Source of the DNA: Microtetraspora niveoalba
GTDB lineage: Bacteria; Actinomycetota; Actinomycetes; Streptosporangiales; Streptosporangiaceae
NCBI RefSeq assembly: GCF_001570405.1
Contig: NZ_BBYM01000051.1
Span: 1 to 49,058, forward strand
Length of the DNA stretch: 49,058 bases
Reading direction: 5' to 3'
The notes beneath the pieces were generated by a model. That model was not told where the DNA came from and made no database searches. It saw only the letters and a program-made list of their open reading frames with translations. The position numbers and the translations under genes were made by a program. Position 1 is the first letter of the stretch; every line of letters begins with the position of its first letter. Shown one piece after another: positions 39,525 to 48,425 of this stretch.

Positions 39525-41597
39525 TCAAGTGGCCGCGTTGGCGTCTGGCTGTGCGGCGCGCCGTGGACGACGAGATTGTCGAGACAGCCTCGTCAGGTCC
39601 GAAGGGGTAGGGCGACCGATCGGTAGTACCCCGACGACGACGAAGCGCGGCGTCTCCGTGGTGCTGCGCGCCTGCCACGTATTCCAGACGCTGTCTTCCA
39701 AGCTGGTGTAGCCCTTGGTGTGATCGCTGTGATCTCCGACGAGCAGGATGCAGAAGGGAGGACCGGTCGCGGTGTAATTGGCGGCCTGAGAGATGTACTT
39801 CTCTTCGAGTCGTTCCCTGGTCCACTTGCTCTTATGGCGTTTCACTTCGATGACGAAGCGCATCCCGGATTCAGGGGTGTAAGTGATGTCCGTTCGTCCG
39901 GACGCGACGTCGATGAGCTCCCGTTGCACGCTGCCGGGTTCCAACATGCCTTGGAGGTACTGCAAGCAGTCGTTCTGTACGTGTTCTTCCAGCCAATACT
40001 TCTTGCCTGGTATCGGCGGTCCTAGATAGGCCGTAACATCGCTAAGCAGGTCTGCTTGTGCGTCGAACCGGCTGTGCAGAAAGCGCAAGAAATGTGTCAG
40101 GAGGCTGGCAAAGTAACTGTGTTCGGGCTCCACCCAGGCGGGACTTTGAGTTAGTTCGGCGTGTAACCTTTCAAGCTGGCGGTCGAGCAGGATGTTGCCG
40201 GTTAGAGCGTAGCCTCGTTCGTGTTCGCGGATCACGCCCAACACCTTTTGCTGAAGGACAGGATCCGGGTCATTGAGCAGCGAGGCCCATGGTTGCTGCC
40301 CAGATGCAGATTTTCCCGGCGGCTCCGCAGTGGAGCCGGTCTCAAGGGCCCGCCGTCGTTCCTCCACCTTCGTGTGGAGTCGCCGGGCGTCGGGATGTTC
40401 GCTCAGCTCCGGATCGTGTTCAAGTGCCTTCTGCAGGTGGTTTAGCAGACCGAGCTCGCGGATAAACGCCGCTTCCACGGGAGGGGAGAGGAGCTGCTCC
40501 AAGCTGCCGCTAGCGCTTGTGAACGTGTAGACCGAACGGCTGGCCTCGTACACCTGCAGTACGCCGCTCAGCACCTTGCTGGCGTCAAGCCAGCTCGGTT
40601 CGAGTAGCCGTGCGCTGGCGTTACGCAAGGTAGCAACGAGCTGGAGCCATGCTGCCTCGCTGTGCCCGCGTGCCTCCAGCCAACGCGGCTGGTGCATGCG
40701 CGCGGACCATGCGCGCCGCTGCGCCACGGTCTCGCCGAGCTCGCGAGCGCTGGCCACTAGGTGATCTCGAGCGGAGGCGATCGGCTGGTTTTCGAGGTCA
40801 ATGAAGGCGAAGACCGCGTCCAGGGCAAGCCGGTAGGCTCGCGCATCCAGGCGCGCCTCTTCCACCGTCTCGACGATTTTCAGCCTCAAGGCCGCAGAGC
40901 GCAGCAGCCGCGTAACCTCCTGACGGTCCTCCGCACCCAATCCCGCTCGGAGGGTCGCCAGCGCGAGCTCGTATCGGGCATCATTGCGGGCCGCTAACGA
41001 TAGCGTCTGCGACCCTTCCATGGTCCGCAGCACTTCAAGTAAGCCCGCATCCTCATAGTGGTCATGAGCAATGCCGATGAGCAGGGGCAGGCGCTCCAGC
41101 GCATCGGCAGGCTCCTCTCCACTGATCTCGGTCAGCAGTAGCAAGAGACGACGGTGGTTGGTGTACCCGCCAAGGGACATCTGCAGCAGGCCAGCGACGG
41201 CATGATGGGCAAACGCAGCGTCTCGCTCTCCTGTAAGGGCCGCCTCCGCATGCCCAAGCAGAGCTTTGGCAGCTACGCTGCCATAAGAGTCCAGCAGCAT
41301 CGAGTGCGAGCACAACATCTCAACAGCCTCGGCGAGCACCCAGGCTCGGAAGGGTTGCTGGAACCCCTCGGCTATGGCCGGTGCCAGGGCCAGCCTGATT
41401 TCTTCGGCACTGCTGGATTCCGGGTGAACAAGCGCCTGCAGCAACGTGGGCAGGTGTGGGCCCCTGGCGAGGACGCGAGCTTCAGCGGTGACAGCCTCAG
41501 CGCCCCCCAGATTGTCAAGGCTAGGGCCGCGGTCGAGCTGCTCGCCGGTTGCTCTGGCTGACCAGGCATCCAGGGAGTGCTCGACGGTACTCATCAT
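39525..41597 (-). CDS. PD-(D/E)XK nuclease with long alpha-helical N-terminus (putative defence effector)
   Basis: The 690-residue protein is almost wholly helical for its first 450 residues (Leu/Ala/Glu-rich, tandem helix pairs like TPR or HEAT). The C-terminal domain has a nuclease signature: LEEHVQNDCLQYL (helix with Glu), GRTDI (Asp about 567), FVIEVKR (E-x-K about 582) and a following helix with Gln (YISQAANY). That fits a PD-(D/E)XK fold. It is the last gene of a three-gene operon, 61 bp after the ATPase gene. Two ATGs in tandem offer the start after GAGAGGAC. The DNA-cleaving role is inferred from motifs. Confidence 0.75.
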   Translation of the reverse strand: MMSTVEHSLDAWSARATGEQLDRGPSLDNLGGAEAVTAEARVLARGPHLPTLLQALVHPESSSAEEIRLALAPAIAEGFQQPFRAWVLAEAVEMLCSHSMLLDSYGSVAAKALLGHAEAALTGERDAAFAHHAVAGLLQMSLGGYTNHRRLLLLLTEISGEEPADALERLPLLIGIAHDHYEDAGLLEVLRTMEGSQTLSLAARNDARYELALATLRAGLGAEDRQEVTRLLRSAALRLKIVETVEEARLDARAYRLALDAVFAFIDLENQPIASARDHLVASARELGETVAQRRAWSARMHQPRWLEARGHSEAAWLQLVATLRNASARLLEPSWLDASKVLSGVLQVYEASRSVYTFTSASGSLEQLLSPPVEAAFIRELGLLNHLQKALEHDPELSEHPDARRLHTKVEERRRALETGSTAEPPGKSASGQQPWASLLNDPDPVLQQKVLGVIREHERGYALTGNILLDRQLERLHAELTQSPAWVEPEHSYFASLLTHFLRFLHSRFDAQADLLSDVTAYLGPPIPGKKYWLEEHVQNDCLQYLQGMLEPGSVQRELIDVASGRTDITYTPESGMRFVIEVKRHKSKWTRERLEEKYISQAANYTATGPPFCILLVGDHSDHTKGYTSLEDSVWNTWQARSTTETPRFVVVGVLPIGRPTPSDLTRLSRQSRRPRRAAQPDANAAT

Positions 41598-41658
41598 GTC
41601 CTCTCAGTCGACGCTGCGAGCTCCTACACGCTCACGTCAGCTAATCACGTTTCACTGA

Positions 41659-43674
41659 CTAGAACATGTAATTCCGGTCGCCGGTAATAATCCTTTCTCG
41701 CGGCAAAGCGTCTCTAACGTACTCAGGCTTGGCAGTCGTCAGGATGATCTGAAGCCCGGGCAGCTCGCGGCTCAGCTTCTCCAGCTCGGAGATCAACTTT
41801 GTCGCATCTGGCGTGGTGACTTCCTCGCTCCCGATCGCGTCGATTAGCAGTAGTCCGGGATGGGCCGGCAGCCCCCGCTGAGTGCTGACGCGCAGCATCG
41901 CGATCACCATGGCGATGCGGACTCGCAAACGCTCCCCCGGCTGGAACCCGTCGAATGAGGTGCTCTTTCCGCCCTTCTTGGCGTTGAGGTGACCGTTGCG
42001 CTTGAGGTCGACGGAGTCGAGGTTCGGTACGCCAAAGTCGCGAGCGAGCGTGACAATCTGGCGGTTGAGCGCGGGGAACAGGTGATCAGCTGCCTCCTTG
42101 GCGACGGCATTCAACACTTCGAGGACAGCCGCCACAACCTGCTCGGTCGTGCCGGGAGCTCCAGAGGGTGAGGTGTTGCCGGCCGTTCCCGTAGCCTGCA
42201 GTTGCCCTTCCAGCCGGGCGGCGCGGATCTCAAGGTCCCTGAGCGCTTGATAGGTCGGAGCCACCTGAATCTCTTCAAGCCGCGCACGCGCCTCCTCATG
42301 GCGTCGGTGAGCCTCCTGCAGGGCCTCTCCCAGCACGGCCAGCCTGTCGCTAGCCTGCTGTCGAACTTCCTGTTGTCCGGCGAGTTCCTGCCCCAGCTCT
42401 GCGATGCGAGCCTCGGCAAACTCCGCACTCACCGGCGGCAAAGGGCGCGTGCAAACGGCGCAGGAAGCGTTCTGCCGCTCGGTGACGTGGCGCGCCTGCT
42501 CGATCGGTTCCTCACACCGTGGGCAGCATGTCGGGGACAGCAACCCCAACACCCTCCGGGCCTGCCAGGTCTCCTTGGCGTCCATCACTTGCTGCTCAGC
42601 TATGAGACACGCTTGCTCAGTGCTGCGGTGCATGTCCTCGGCGTCGGCGAATGCTTGCCTCGCGGTTCGTAGCACATCGAGCGCGGCGTCCACGGCCGCC
42701 ATGGTCTCTGCGGCCCCCGGGTCCGCTGCCCGATGTGCCTCATCCAACTGCTGTCGAACCTCATCCAACTCCCGCTGCCACTGCTCGCGCTCGTTGCGGC
42801 GTGCCGCTCGGTCCTGATCCGCGCGGTGAGCAGCCTGCCTAGTCTCCTTCATGAAGCGTCTCTGCGTGGTTGACAGATGCGTTAGTACCGAGGCATACGG
42901 GATGCCGATGAACAGGTCGAGTAGCTTGGCGGGCAACGAGGGCACCTCTTTGATGTCGCCAAGCAGCAACTTGTCCCCGCCGCGGTTGAGGTAACAGGCA
43001 CCGAAGTAGGCAGGCCAGCCGTGATTCTGCGCGGCTCCCTCGCCATCCATTCCTCCTCTCGGGTTCCAGATAGACGTGTAGCCTAGGCCGAGGGCTTCCA
43101 TCATGAAGGTCCCGATAAGCCCAGCTACCTGGGGTTCACCGTCGGCCTGGGCGAGCGGGCGCAGATTTGTGTTCACGTCCGTCGAGAGTTCCTCGGCCGA
43201 GCCAGCCGACAGGATGCGGCACCCGAGCTGGCCCGGCTCCTGGGAGGTGTCTTGATCCAGCACCACCCGCACTGCCTGGCCACTAACCACAACGTCTACT
43301 GCGATGCGACGGACCCAGGACTTGACGTCGGCCCCCAGCTCTCGTGGTCTGCCCCGCAAGGCCCAAACGAGGAACTCCAGCGTGCTGGTCTTACCGACCA
43401 GGTTCTTCGGATGCATGATCGCCCACACGCCAGGTTCGAGCGTTTGGTCGATAGAGAAGCTCGTTCCATCGTTCTTGGTTCCGATGGCTCGAAGGCGTCG
43501 CACCTCGATCCTTCGAGGTGGCGGTACCGGACTGGGCAGGGTGATCCCCGCCTCGCTCAGCACCGTCTCCACCATGGCAGCGGTCATGGAACACCTCGCC
43601 GCTGCCCGCTCCAAAACCTCCCCAGGGCTAGGGGGCGTCCAGGGCTGGGTCTCAGGGGCTGAAAAGCTGGTCAC
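41659..43674 (-). CDS. Rad50/SMC-like ATPase with zinc-hook-like coiled coil
   Basis: The 671-residue protein has a P-loop (MHPKNLVGKTST, 87-98; the first Gly of Walker A is replaced), a long central coiled coil interrupted by two CxxC pairs (CPRC about 383, CAVC about 406) like a Rad50 hook or zinc ribbon, and C-terminal half-ATPase motifs: an ABC-signature-like FQPGERLRVRIAMV and Walker B LLLIDAIGSEE. It should dimerise on DNA and use ATP to sense or move along it. GTG at 43674 overlaps the upstream stop by 4 bp (GTGA), so it is coupled to the winged-helix gene. Confidence 0.82.
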   Translation of the reverse strand: MTSFSAPETQPWTPPSPGEVLERAAARCSMTAAMVETVLSEAGITLPSPVPPPRRIEVRRLRAIGTKNDGTSFSIDQTLEPGVWAIMHPKNLVGKTSTLEFLVWALRGRPRELGADVKSWVRRIAVDVVVSGQAVRVVLDQDTSQEPGQLGCRILSAGSAEELSTDVNTNLRPLAQADGEPQVAGLIGTFMMEALGLGYTSIWNPRGGMDGEGAAQNHGWPAYFGACYLNRGGDKLLLGDIKEVPSLPAKLLDLFIGIPYASVLTHLSTTQRRFMKETRQAAHRADQDRAARRNEREQWQRELDEVRQQLDEAHRAADPGAAETMAAVDAALDVLRTARQAFADAEDMHRSTEQACLIAEQQVMDAKETWQARRVLGLLSPTCCPRCEEPIEQARHVTERQNASCAVCTRPLPPVSAEFAEARIAELGQELAGQQEVRQQASDRLAVLGEALQEAHRRHEEARARLEEIQVAPTYQALRDLEIRAARLEGQLQATGTAGNTSPSGAPGTTEQVVAAVLEVLNAVAKEAADHLFPALNRQIVTLARDFGVPNLDSVDLKRNGHLNAKKGGKSTSFDGFQPGERLRVRIAMVIAMLRVSTQRGLPAHPGLLLIDAIGSEEVTTPDATKLISELEKLSRELPGLQIILTTAKPEYVRDALPRERIITGDRNYMF

Positions 43675-44384
43675 CGAGCCACCTCCGTGAGTCCTGCCTC
43701 TGTTGCGCTGGCCTGCCGCAGCGCGATCAAACGTGCGCGAACGTGCTCCGTGATCGCGGGGATGTAGGACCCAATAGGAGTGTCGGCGTAGTCTCGCTGC
43801 AGGTACTGGCGCTCCTTGATGCGAGTGCCGCCAACGCCATTGACAAGGTTCACCACGGTGCGGGTGCGCTCGACGTACCACACGAGCGCCGGAGCCTCCG
43901 TCACCAGGCTGGCTGCTGTCACCCGCCCCTGGTCTTGCAAGTAGTAGTCGTGCTGGAGGATCCGCGCGCCTCCGATGCGGTGCCGTTTGCGGGCCAGTCC
44001 CTTCTCTACGAGAACCGACATCGCGTTGTCCAGCTGCTCAAAGGCGCCGAAGCGGTGCCGGAGCATCGGGAACCGGCGGAGATCGGGCTCCTGCAAGGCG
44101 AGGATGCGTTCCGCTTCGTCGACGAGCCCAGGCGATTCCGGATCGGCCTCGTAATCGTTCAGCAACTCATTGGCCAGGTAGTCCGGGTTGCGCACCCAGA
44201 AGTCCAGCTTCTGCAGCCGCACCTGAGTATGTACGACGCCAACGGCCCCCGCCGGGGCCGCAGCATCCCCATCGATGGGTTCCACCGCGGCATCGAGCAA
44301 CAGCAACAGCCGAACCGCGTCCTGCCAGAGACTCGCCTTTCGAACGGTCCATTCAGCCACGCCACAAGCCAACCCGATCAACAC
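43671..44384 (-). CDS. Winged-helix-like small component of the SMC/nuclease operon
   Basis: The 237-residue protein has no catalytic motif. RLQKLDFWVRNPDYLANELL and FGAFEQLDNAMSVLVEKGLARK suggest a winged-helix fold, and the size and operon position match the middle component of ABC three-component (ABC-3C) systems and LmuC of Lamassu. It is the first gene. GTG at 44384 lies at the predicted transcription start; GTG at 44360 is an alternative. Confidence 0.65.
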   Translation of the reverse strand: MLIGLACGVAEWTVRKASLWQDAVRLLLLLDAAVEPIDGDAAAPAGAVGVVHTQVRLQKLDFWVRNPDYLANELLNDYEADPESPGLVDEAERILALQEPDLRRFPMLRHRFGAFEQLDNAMSVLVEKGLARKRHRIGGARILQHDYYLQDQGRVTAASLVTEAPALVWYVERTRTVVNLVNGVGGTRIKERQYLQRDYADTPIGSYIPAITEHVRARLIALRQASATEAGLTEVAR

Positions 44385-44390
44385 GGCTTA

Positions 44391-44418
44391 TGTCTAGATC
44401 GCGACCAAGGATCTTCAA
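44391..44418 (-). promoter_or_regulatory. Promoter of the three-gene SMC/nuclease operon
   Basis: On the minus strand TTGAAG (44413-44418) and TAGACA (44391-44396) are separated by 16 bp. The predicted start of transcription, about 7 bp downstream, coincides with the GTG at 44384, and no ribosome site is visible, so the message is probably leaderless. Confidence 0.45.
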
Positions 44419-44563
44419 TTTGGGCCCAGGATGTGGTCAATTGACGAAAAATCCTAACGTCACCGTCAACGGAGCAGCAGACGAACATTCGGGTTCGCCG
44501 ACTTGCCGACCCTCGACCGGGCGCAGGGCATAGGCGCACTGATGACTATCTGGGTGGCAACGA

Positions 44564-44773
44564 CTATGGAGGAGCCTGGGCGGTGGTGGACGGCCAGGGA
44601 CCGTATGGCCAGGTCAGGGCGGCGCTCTCATCGCGGTCGGCCTGGGCCACCCAGTTACGGATCGACTGCACGGTCGGCTCGAACTCCTTGGCCAGTTCCT
44701 CGGGCGCCCGGCCGGCGCAAACCAGCTCCACCATCTGCTGCCGAAACTCCGGCGGGTACGGCGGACGTGACAT
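44564..44773 (-). pseudogene. IS3-family transposase OrfA, N-terminal fragment
   Basis: MSRPPYPPEFRQQMVELVCAG, then RAPEELAKEFEPTVQSIRNW, is the helix-turn-helix start of IS3-group OrfA. The frame loses similarity after about 46 residues (VAQADRD) and no OrfB follows. It is a separate copy from the IS3 element at 46.8 kb and lies in the opposite orientation. The flanking parts of 44385-44955 hold nothing else I recognise. Confidence 0.7.
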
Positions 44774-44955
44774 CGGCACTTGTGAACTCCTCCCAGGACA
44801 CATCGTCCCAAGCGATCAGGTGCCCACAAGACCGGAGCAACATCACTACGCTGCTGCCCCAAACGAGCCGGTCAGCTCGTCAAAGCTATTCAGGTCCTTC
44901 AGGCTCGAGAAGCAGGATGAAAAGACTCAATGGTTGCCGTCGTGTGAATAAACTA

Positions 44956-46050
44956 TTAAAAGTCGCCCTCCAGCTCAACTTTTCTTTTCAGTCCGTTTCC
45001 TTGCCTAGCTGGCCATATGCCGTCATATTGAAGGCGGCCAACAACGATCCCAGGCGACACACCGATATCACGGGCAAAGACGCGAACGGAATTGAGAGAT
45101 TTCAGAGCGCGAAGTTTCGTCAGATGCTTCCGTGGAATCAGTAGATCAGAGGAGAATTGATTAGCCTCCGCCTCCTTTGGGTCATCCCTGGGAATGCTAT
45201 CCTCGATCCAAGTATCACTTTTCCCATGCAATAGGATGTGGGCGATTTCATGGAAGAAAGTAAACCAGAGATGATCATCAGTCTTGTAGCGAAGACTGAG
45301 CAGGAGCATAGCTTTATCGCTAGAGATCCATCTGGTAGCCCCGCTTGCGCGCGCACCTGTGATTTCTCTAACGAAAACCACCGCCACTCCGTACTGAGCG
45401 CAGATATCGCGCATTATTGGAGCTATAAGGTCAGGGGGCTGGGAGGTCAGCTGTCGTAGCCTCGGCAATGCATGCCGGAGGCCCTGATTGTCGAACGGCT
45501 TGCACTCAACGTCGCGTGCGGCCAACTCGCCGAGACGGAGCCAAGCAGCAACCGCGCCGGGACTAGCTTCAAATGACTTTGTCTGGCGGAAAGCGGCTAC
45601 TGGTCTTTCATATAGATCGCGCCACGTGGTCAGATGGGCGACACCGAAAAATGCTAGCAATTGCTGTACGCGTGATATCTTATCTTTAGGCTCTTCTGGG
45701 AAAATTCCCCTCTTAACTAGTTCGCGGACTGGCATTTCATCCAGCCAGGAAACCGCGTCTAGAAGCTCCTGCTCCATTCGCAATCGCTGCTGGGCGGACT
45801 GATAGTCGGCCTCCAGCCGGTTCCACAGCTTCGCAGGCATGCCCGTCACGAGCTCCAAGCGCTGAGCAATCTCGTGACTTAGTGGCACAAGCCCCTGAAT
45901 CAACCGATTAACGTGTTTCGCGCTGAGGCCAAGCCTGGTAGCTAGTTCGCGCTGAGTCATACCCAGCTCGTCGAGATACTCGCGGATGGTCTCTCCAGGC
46001 GGCACGGCGTAGTCGGGGGCGCCGGAAGGGTGAATTTCAGTTGTCGACAT
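44956..46050 (-). CDS. HigA-type antitoxin fused to ImmA/IrrE metallopeptidase
   Basis: The 364-residue protein has an N-terminal XRE helix-turn-helix (about 18-75: PGETIREYLDELGMTQREL, LSAKHVNRLI) of HigA type and a C-terminal ImmA/IrrE Zn-peptidase domain with HEIAH at about 267-271 and the distal acidic ligand in KEAEANQFSSDLLIP. Such proteins pair with RelE/HigB toxins, where they repress and inactivate the toxin. Ribosome site AGGAGA precedes the ATG. Codons are much less GC-rich than in core genes. Confidence 0.85.
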   Translation of the reverse strand: MSTTEIHPSGAPDYAVPPGETIREYLDELGMTQRELATRLGLSAKHVNRLIQGLVPLSHEIAQRLELVTGMPAKLWNRLEADYQSAQQRLRMEQELLDAVSWLDEMPVRELVKRGIFPEEPKDKISRVQQLLAFFGVAHLTTWRDLYERPVAAFRQTKSFEASPGAVAAWLRLGELAARDVECKPFDNQGLRHALPRLRQLTSQPPDLIAPIMRDICAQYGVAVVFVREITGARASGATRWISSDKAMLLLSLRYKTDDHLWFTFFHEIAHILLHGKSDTWIEDSIPRDDPKEAEANQFSSDLLIPRKHLTKLRALKSLNSVRVFARDIGVSPGIVVGRLQYDGIWPARQGNGLKRKVELEGDF

Positions 46051-46080
46051 CGTCTCCTACGCTCCTCTCATGCTTTGTGG

Positions 46081-46404
46081 TCATCCGTGATAATCGACGA
46101 TCTCTACGATCAACGCGGCATCTTCTTCTCCTAGGCCTTGCTCTGCCTTCTCTTCGGATGTCATAAGCCGGAACACGAGACGCCAGCCCTGATGAAGATC
46201 CATTGCGTAGCAGTCGGCATAGCCGCCCCGCAGTGGATGGCAGCGCCCTGGCATCTGGAAGAGGTCGTCCATGGACTCCGCCGCGCGGAGGGCCTGTAGA
46301 CGCTGCTGGAGCTTACGAGCCCCTTCAGCGCCGTAGGCCTTGCGCATCTCCAGGTCAGACTGGCACACGAGCTGGAGACGACGTGATGCATGGAACACCT
46401 CCAA
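46081..46404 (-). CDS. HigB/RelE-like toxin
   Basis: The 107-residue protein matches the HigB-type RelE/ParE superfamily: KAYGAEGARKLQQRLQALRA helix, DDLFQMPGRCHPLRGGYADC, WRLVFRL strand and VEIVDYHG end. The toxin would cleave mRNA on the ribosome. It is encoded upstream of its likely antitoxin with a 30-bp gap, the inverted order typical of HigBA. The TTG start is set by AGGAGAGG 10 bp upstream; GTG at 46398 is possible. Confidence 0.82.
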   Translation of the reverse strand: MEVFHASRRLQLVCQSDLEMRKAYGAEGARKLQQRLQALRAAESMDDLFQMPGRCHPLRGGYADCYAMDLHQGWRLVFRLMTSEEKAEQGLGEEDAALIVEIVDYHG

Positions 46405-46426
46405 CTGTGCCAGCCTCTCCTAAGTA

Positions 46427-46443
46427 TTAACCAACCTGGTAAA
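46427..46443. promoter_or_regulatory. Operator-like inverted repeat upstream of the toxin-antitoxin pair
   Basis: TTAACCA and TGGTAAA flank a 3-bp spacer, with one mismatch. The repeat overlaps a TAATACT box that could be the -10 of the minus-strand promoter, so it may be the autoregulatory site of the HTH antitoxin. Confidence 0.4.
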
Positions 46444-46795
46444 CGAAACACTCCCCAACCCGGACAAGATAGCGTCACCATCGGCGGTCCGCGAGCCGTT
46501 CGCTGAGGGCGATGGGCACGAAGCGTTGCCGGTTACGGGAGTTACGGAGGGATCTCGTAACGAAGCTGCTGCAGGCGAGGCCGGCCAGGTGGTTTCCCCG
46601 GCTGGCGTGTTGTTTGTAACCATGACGCGGCGAGCGCCAGGGGTTCGGCCGGACCGTCGGCTGGGGCGGCGAGTGGGCCGCGAGGGCCTCCAACAGGTAG
46701 CGGCGGTCGCTGCCGGTCGTGAGCTACGACAACGGGGCAATCCGTCTTTGCGCTTCCCCTCGTAGCGTGGAGACCGAACCGGGAGAGGTTTGGTC

Positions 46796-47119
46796 GTGGC
46801 AGGCACCACGAGGCGCCGCTTTGATCCGGAGTTCCGGGCCGGTGCGGTGCGGATCGTCAAGGAGACCGGGAAACCCGTCTCGCACGTCGCGCGGGACCTT
46901 GGTATCAACGAGTACACGCTGCACAACTGGGTGCAGATGGACCGGCACGCCGGAGGGCAGGCCGGCGGCAACGGCGGCGGAGGCGGGACGCTGAAGGAGT
47001 CCGAGCGCGAGGAGCTGGCGCGGCTGCGACGGGAGAAGGCCGAGCTGGTCAAGCAGCACGCCCGTGAGAAGGCGGCATGGGAGAAGGAACGCGCTGAGCT
47101 GGAAGACGAACGTGATGAC
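46796..47119 (+). pseudogene. IS3 transposase OrfA, 5' part
   Basis: The sequence VAGTTRRRFDPEFRAGAVRI, KETGKPVSHVARDLGINEYT and LHNWVQMDRH is the OrfA helix-turn-helix, followed by a leucine-zipper-like ELARLRREKAEL coiled coil. It stops matching at ERDD, where IS110 is inserted. The remaining OrfA codons (VLKRSVVLWVKEAMGR, then stop) lie at 48426-48476 on the far side. GTG at 46796 follows GGGAGAGG. Confidence 0.8.
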
Positions 47120-47132
47120 GCCCCTATGTTTG

Positions 47133-48218
47133 TCAAGCCGTCGCTGAGGAGGTTTGCGCTGGTGAGAGTGCTTCCCTGATGATCGGGAAGACTTCTCGGG
47201 CGACGTACCGTTTGAGGCAGCGGATGATCTCTTTCTTGGATTTGCCCTCGGCTGTGCGCCGCTGAGCGTAGTCGCGGGTGCGCTGATCGCGCCCGAGTCT
47301 GGTCAGCACGACGGTGTAGAGGGCGCTGTTGCTGCGCCGGTCACCGCCACGGTTGAGACGGTGTCGGGCCGTCTTTCCAGAGGACGCTTCGATGGGATTG
47401 ACGCCACATAGCGCGGCGAAGGCGGCCTCGCTGTTCAACCGTTCAGGGTTGTCACCTGCGGTGATGAGGAGACAAGCGGCGGTGTCCGGGCCGACTCCGT
47501 GCCGTTCGAGCAGCCGTGGGGCGCAGCCGGTGATGATCTCTGTCAGGACGTTTTCGTGGGTGCGGATCTCCTCGGTGAGTGCGAGGATCCGCAAGGCTAG
47601 GACGCGCAGGACCGCGATGGCCGCGTCCTCGATCACGCCAAGGGAGCCGGGTTGGAAGGCGGCGCAAGTGCGCAGCAGCGCGGCCTGTCCAAGCTCCTTG
47701 AGCGAGTCGCGCAGACTCGGGTCGGTTCGCGTGAGTACGGCTTTGAGCTGGTTCATGGTCTGGGTTCGTGCCTTGATCGCGGAGTCCTTGGCCATCTTGA
47801 ACAGCCGGATCATCTCGACCGCGCCGTCGCCGGTCTTGGCGATCGCCGTGGCCTGTCCGGCCAGGACCGCCCGCGCAGCGTTCTCGGCGTCAACGGCGTC
47901 GTTCTTGCCGCGTCGGCGCCGTGTCGCCCGGTTGGGCCGGTTGACCTCGAAGACCTGGATCTCCTGGCCGAGCAGGTAGCGGTTGAGCGCCACTCCGTGG
48001 GAACTGGTGCCCTCAACGCCGGCCCGGCGCAACTTGCCGTGTCCGCGAGCCCAGGTGAGCAGAGTGGCATACCCTGCCGCGGTCGTCGGGAACGACTCGG
48101 TGGCCACGAGCCTTCCGAGCGCGGTGACGACCGCGGCGACGTGGGTGTCGGCGTGGGTGTCCACCCCCAAGACGATCTCTTCATCGACGCGGACGGTCTC
48201 GGCAACGGCGCGGGTCAC
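47133..48218 (-). CDS. IS110-family DEDD transposase/recombinase
   Basis: The 361-residue protein has the RuvC-like DEDD domain (VLGVDTHADTH, VEGTSSHG, KNDAVDAENAAR) and the C-terminal Transposase_20 domain with the Ser-containing segment (CLLITAGDNPERLNSEAAFA, NPIEASSGKTARHRLNRGG). With its bridge RNA it recombines donor and target DNA. GTG at 48218 stands 5 bp after GAGGAG; GTG at 48230 is an alternative. The frame is intact. Confidence 0.92.
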   Translation of the reverse strand: MTRAVAETVRVDEEIVLGVDTHADTHVAAVVTALGRLVATESFPTTAAGYATLLTWARGHGKLRRAGVEGTSSHGVALNRYLLGQEIQVFEVNRPNRATRRRRGKNDAVDAENAARAVLAGQATAIAKTGDGAVEMIRLFKMAKDSAIKARTQTMNQLKAVLTRTDPSLRDSLKELGQAALLRTCAAFQPGSLGVIEDAAIAVLRVLALRILALTEEIRTHENVLTEIITGCAPRLLERHGVGPDTAACLLITAGDNPERLNSEAAFAALCGVNPIEASSGKTARHRLNRGGDRRSNSALYTVVLTRLGRDQRTRDYAQRRTAEGKSKKEIIRCLKRYVAREVFPIIREALSPAQTSSATA

Positions 48219-48230
48219 GGTTCTCCTCAC

Positions 48231-48425
48231 AAGCTCGGGGGGGCACCGGCCGGGCGGAGGAGGTCAGGACTGTGACGATGCGCTCGCAAGGCCCCTATGG
48301 GGACACATCCCCGCCTGGTCGGCGGCACCGCCCAGGCCCAGGCGACAGGTCATCACGAAGGCACGGGGCCAGTCTCAAGCCGGGTCAGACCTGGGCGCTT
48401 CGGGCGGTGCCTCTCCAGTCTCACA
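48231..48425 (-). ncRNA. Predicted bridge RNA locus of the IS110 element
   Basis: On the minus strand this leader holds, in order: CTTGAGAC (48379-48372), close to the flank GCTTGAGGAC next to the 5' end; CGTGATGAC (48357-48349), identical to the flanking target at 47111-47119; CATAGGGGC (48299-48291), identical to the 3' end of the element; and TCACAGTCCT (48275-48266), complementary to the 5' end. The order target-left, target-right, donor-left, donor-right is that of the IS621 bridge RNA. RNA ends and fold are not determined. Confidence 0.6.

Larger units (their letters stand above)
47120..48425 (-). mobile_element. IS110-family element, apparently intact
   Basis: About 1,306 bp lie between the two halves of the IS3 orfA. 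One DEDD transposase gene occupies most of it. The region 5' of the gene (48231-48425, 195 bp) is long and the 3' flank is only 13 bp, the IS110-group layout. There are no terminal inverted repeats and no obvious target duplication, as expected of the family. The 3' end in the transposase sense is CTTGACAAACATAGGGGC. Confidence 0.88.

Noticed and set aside
46475-46693. A 72-residue minus-strand frame upstream of the IS3 element
   Set aside because: No ribosome site or recognisable family. It may be debris of an IS end, but nothing supports expression.
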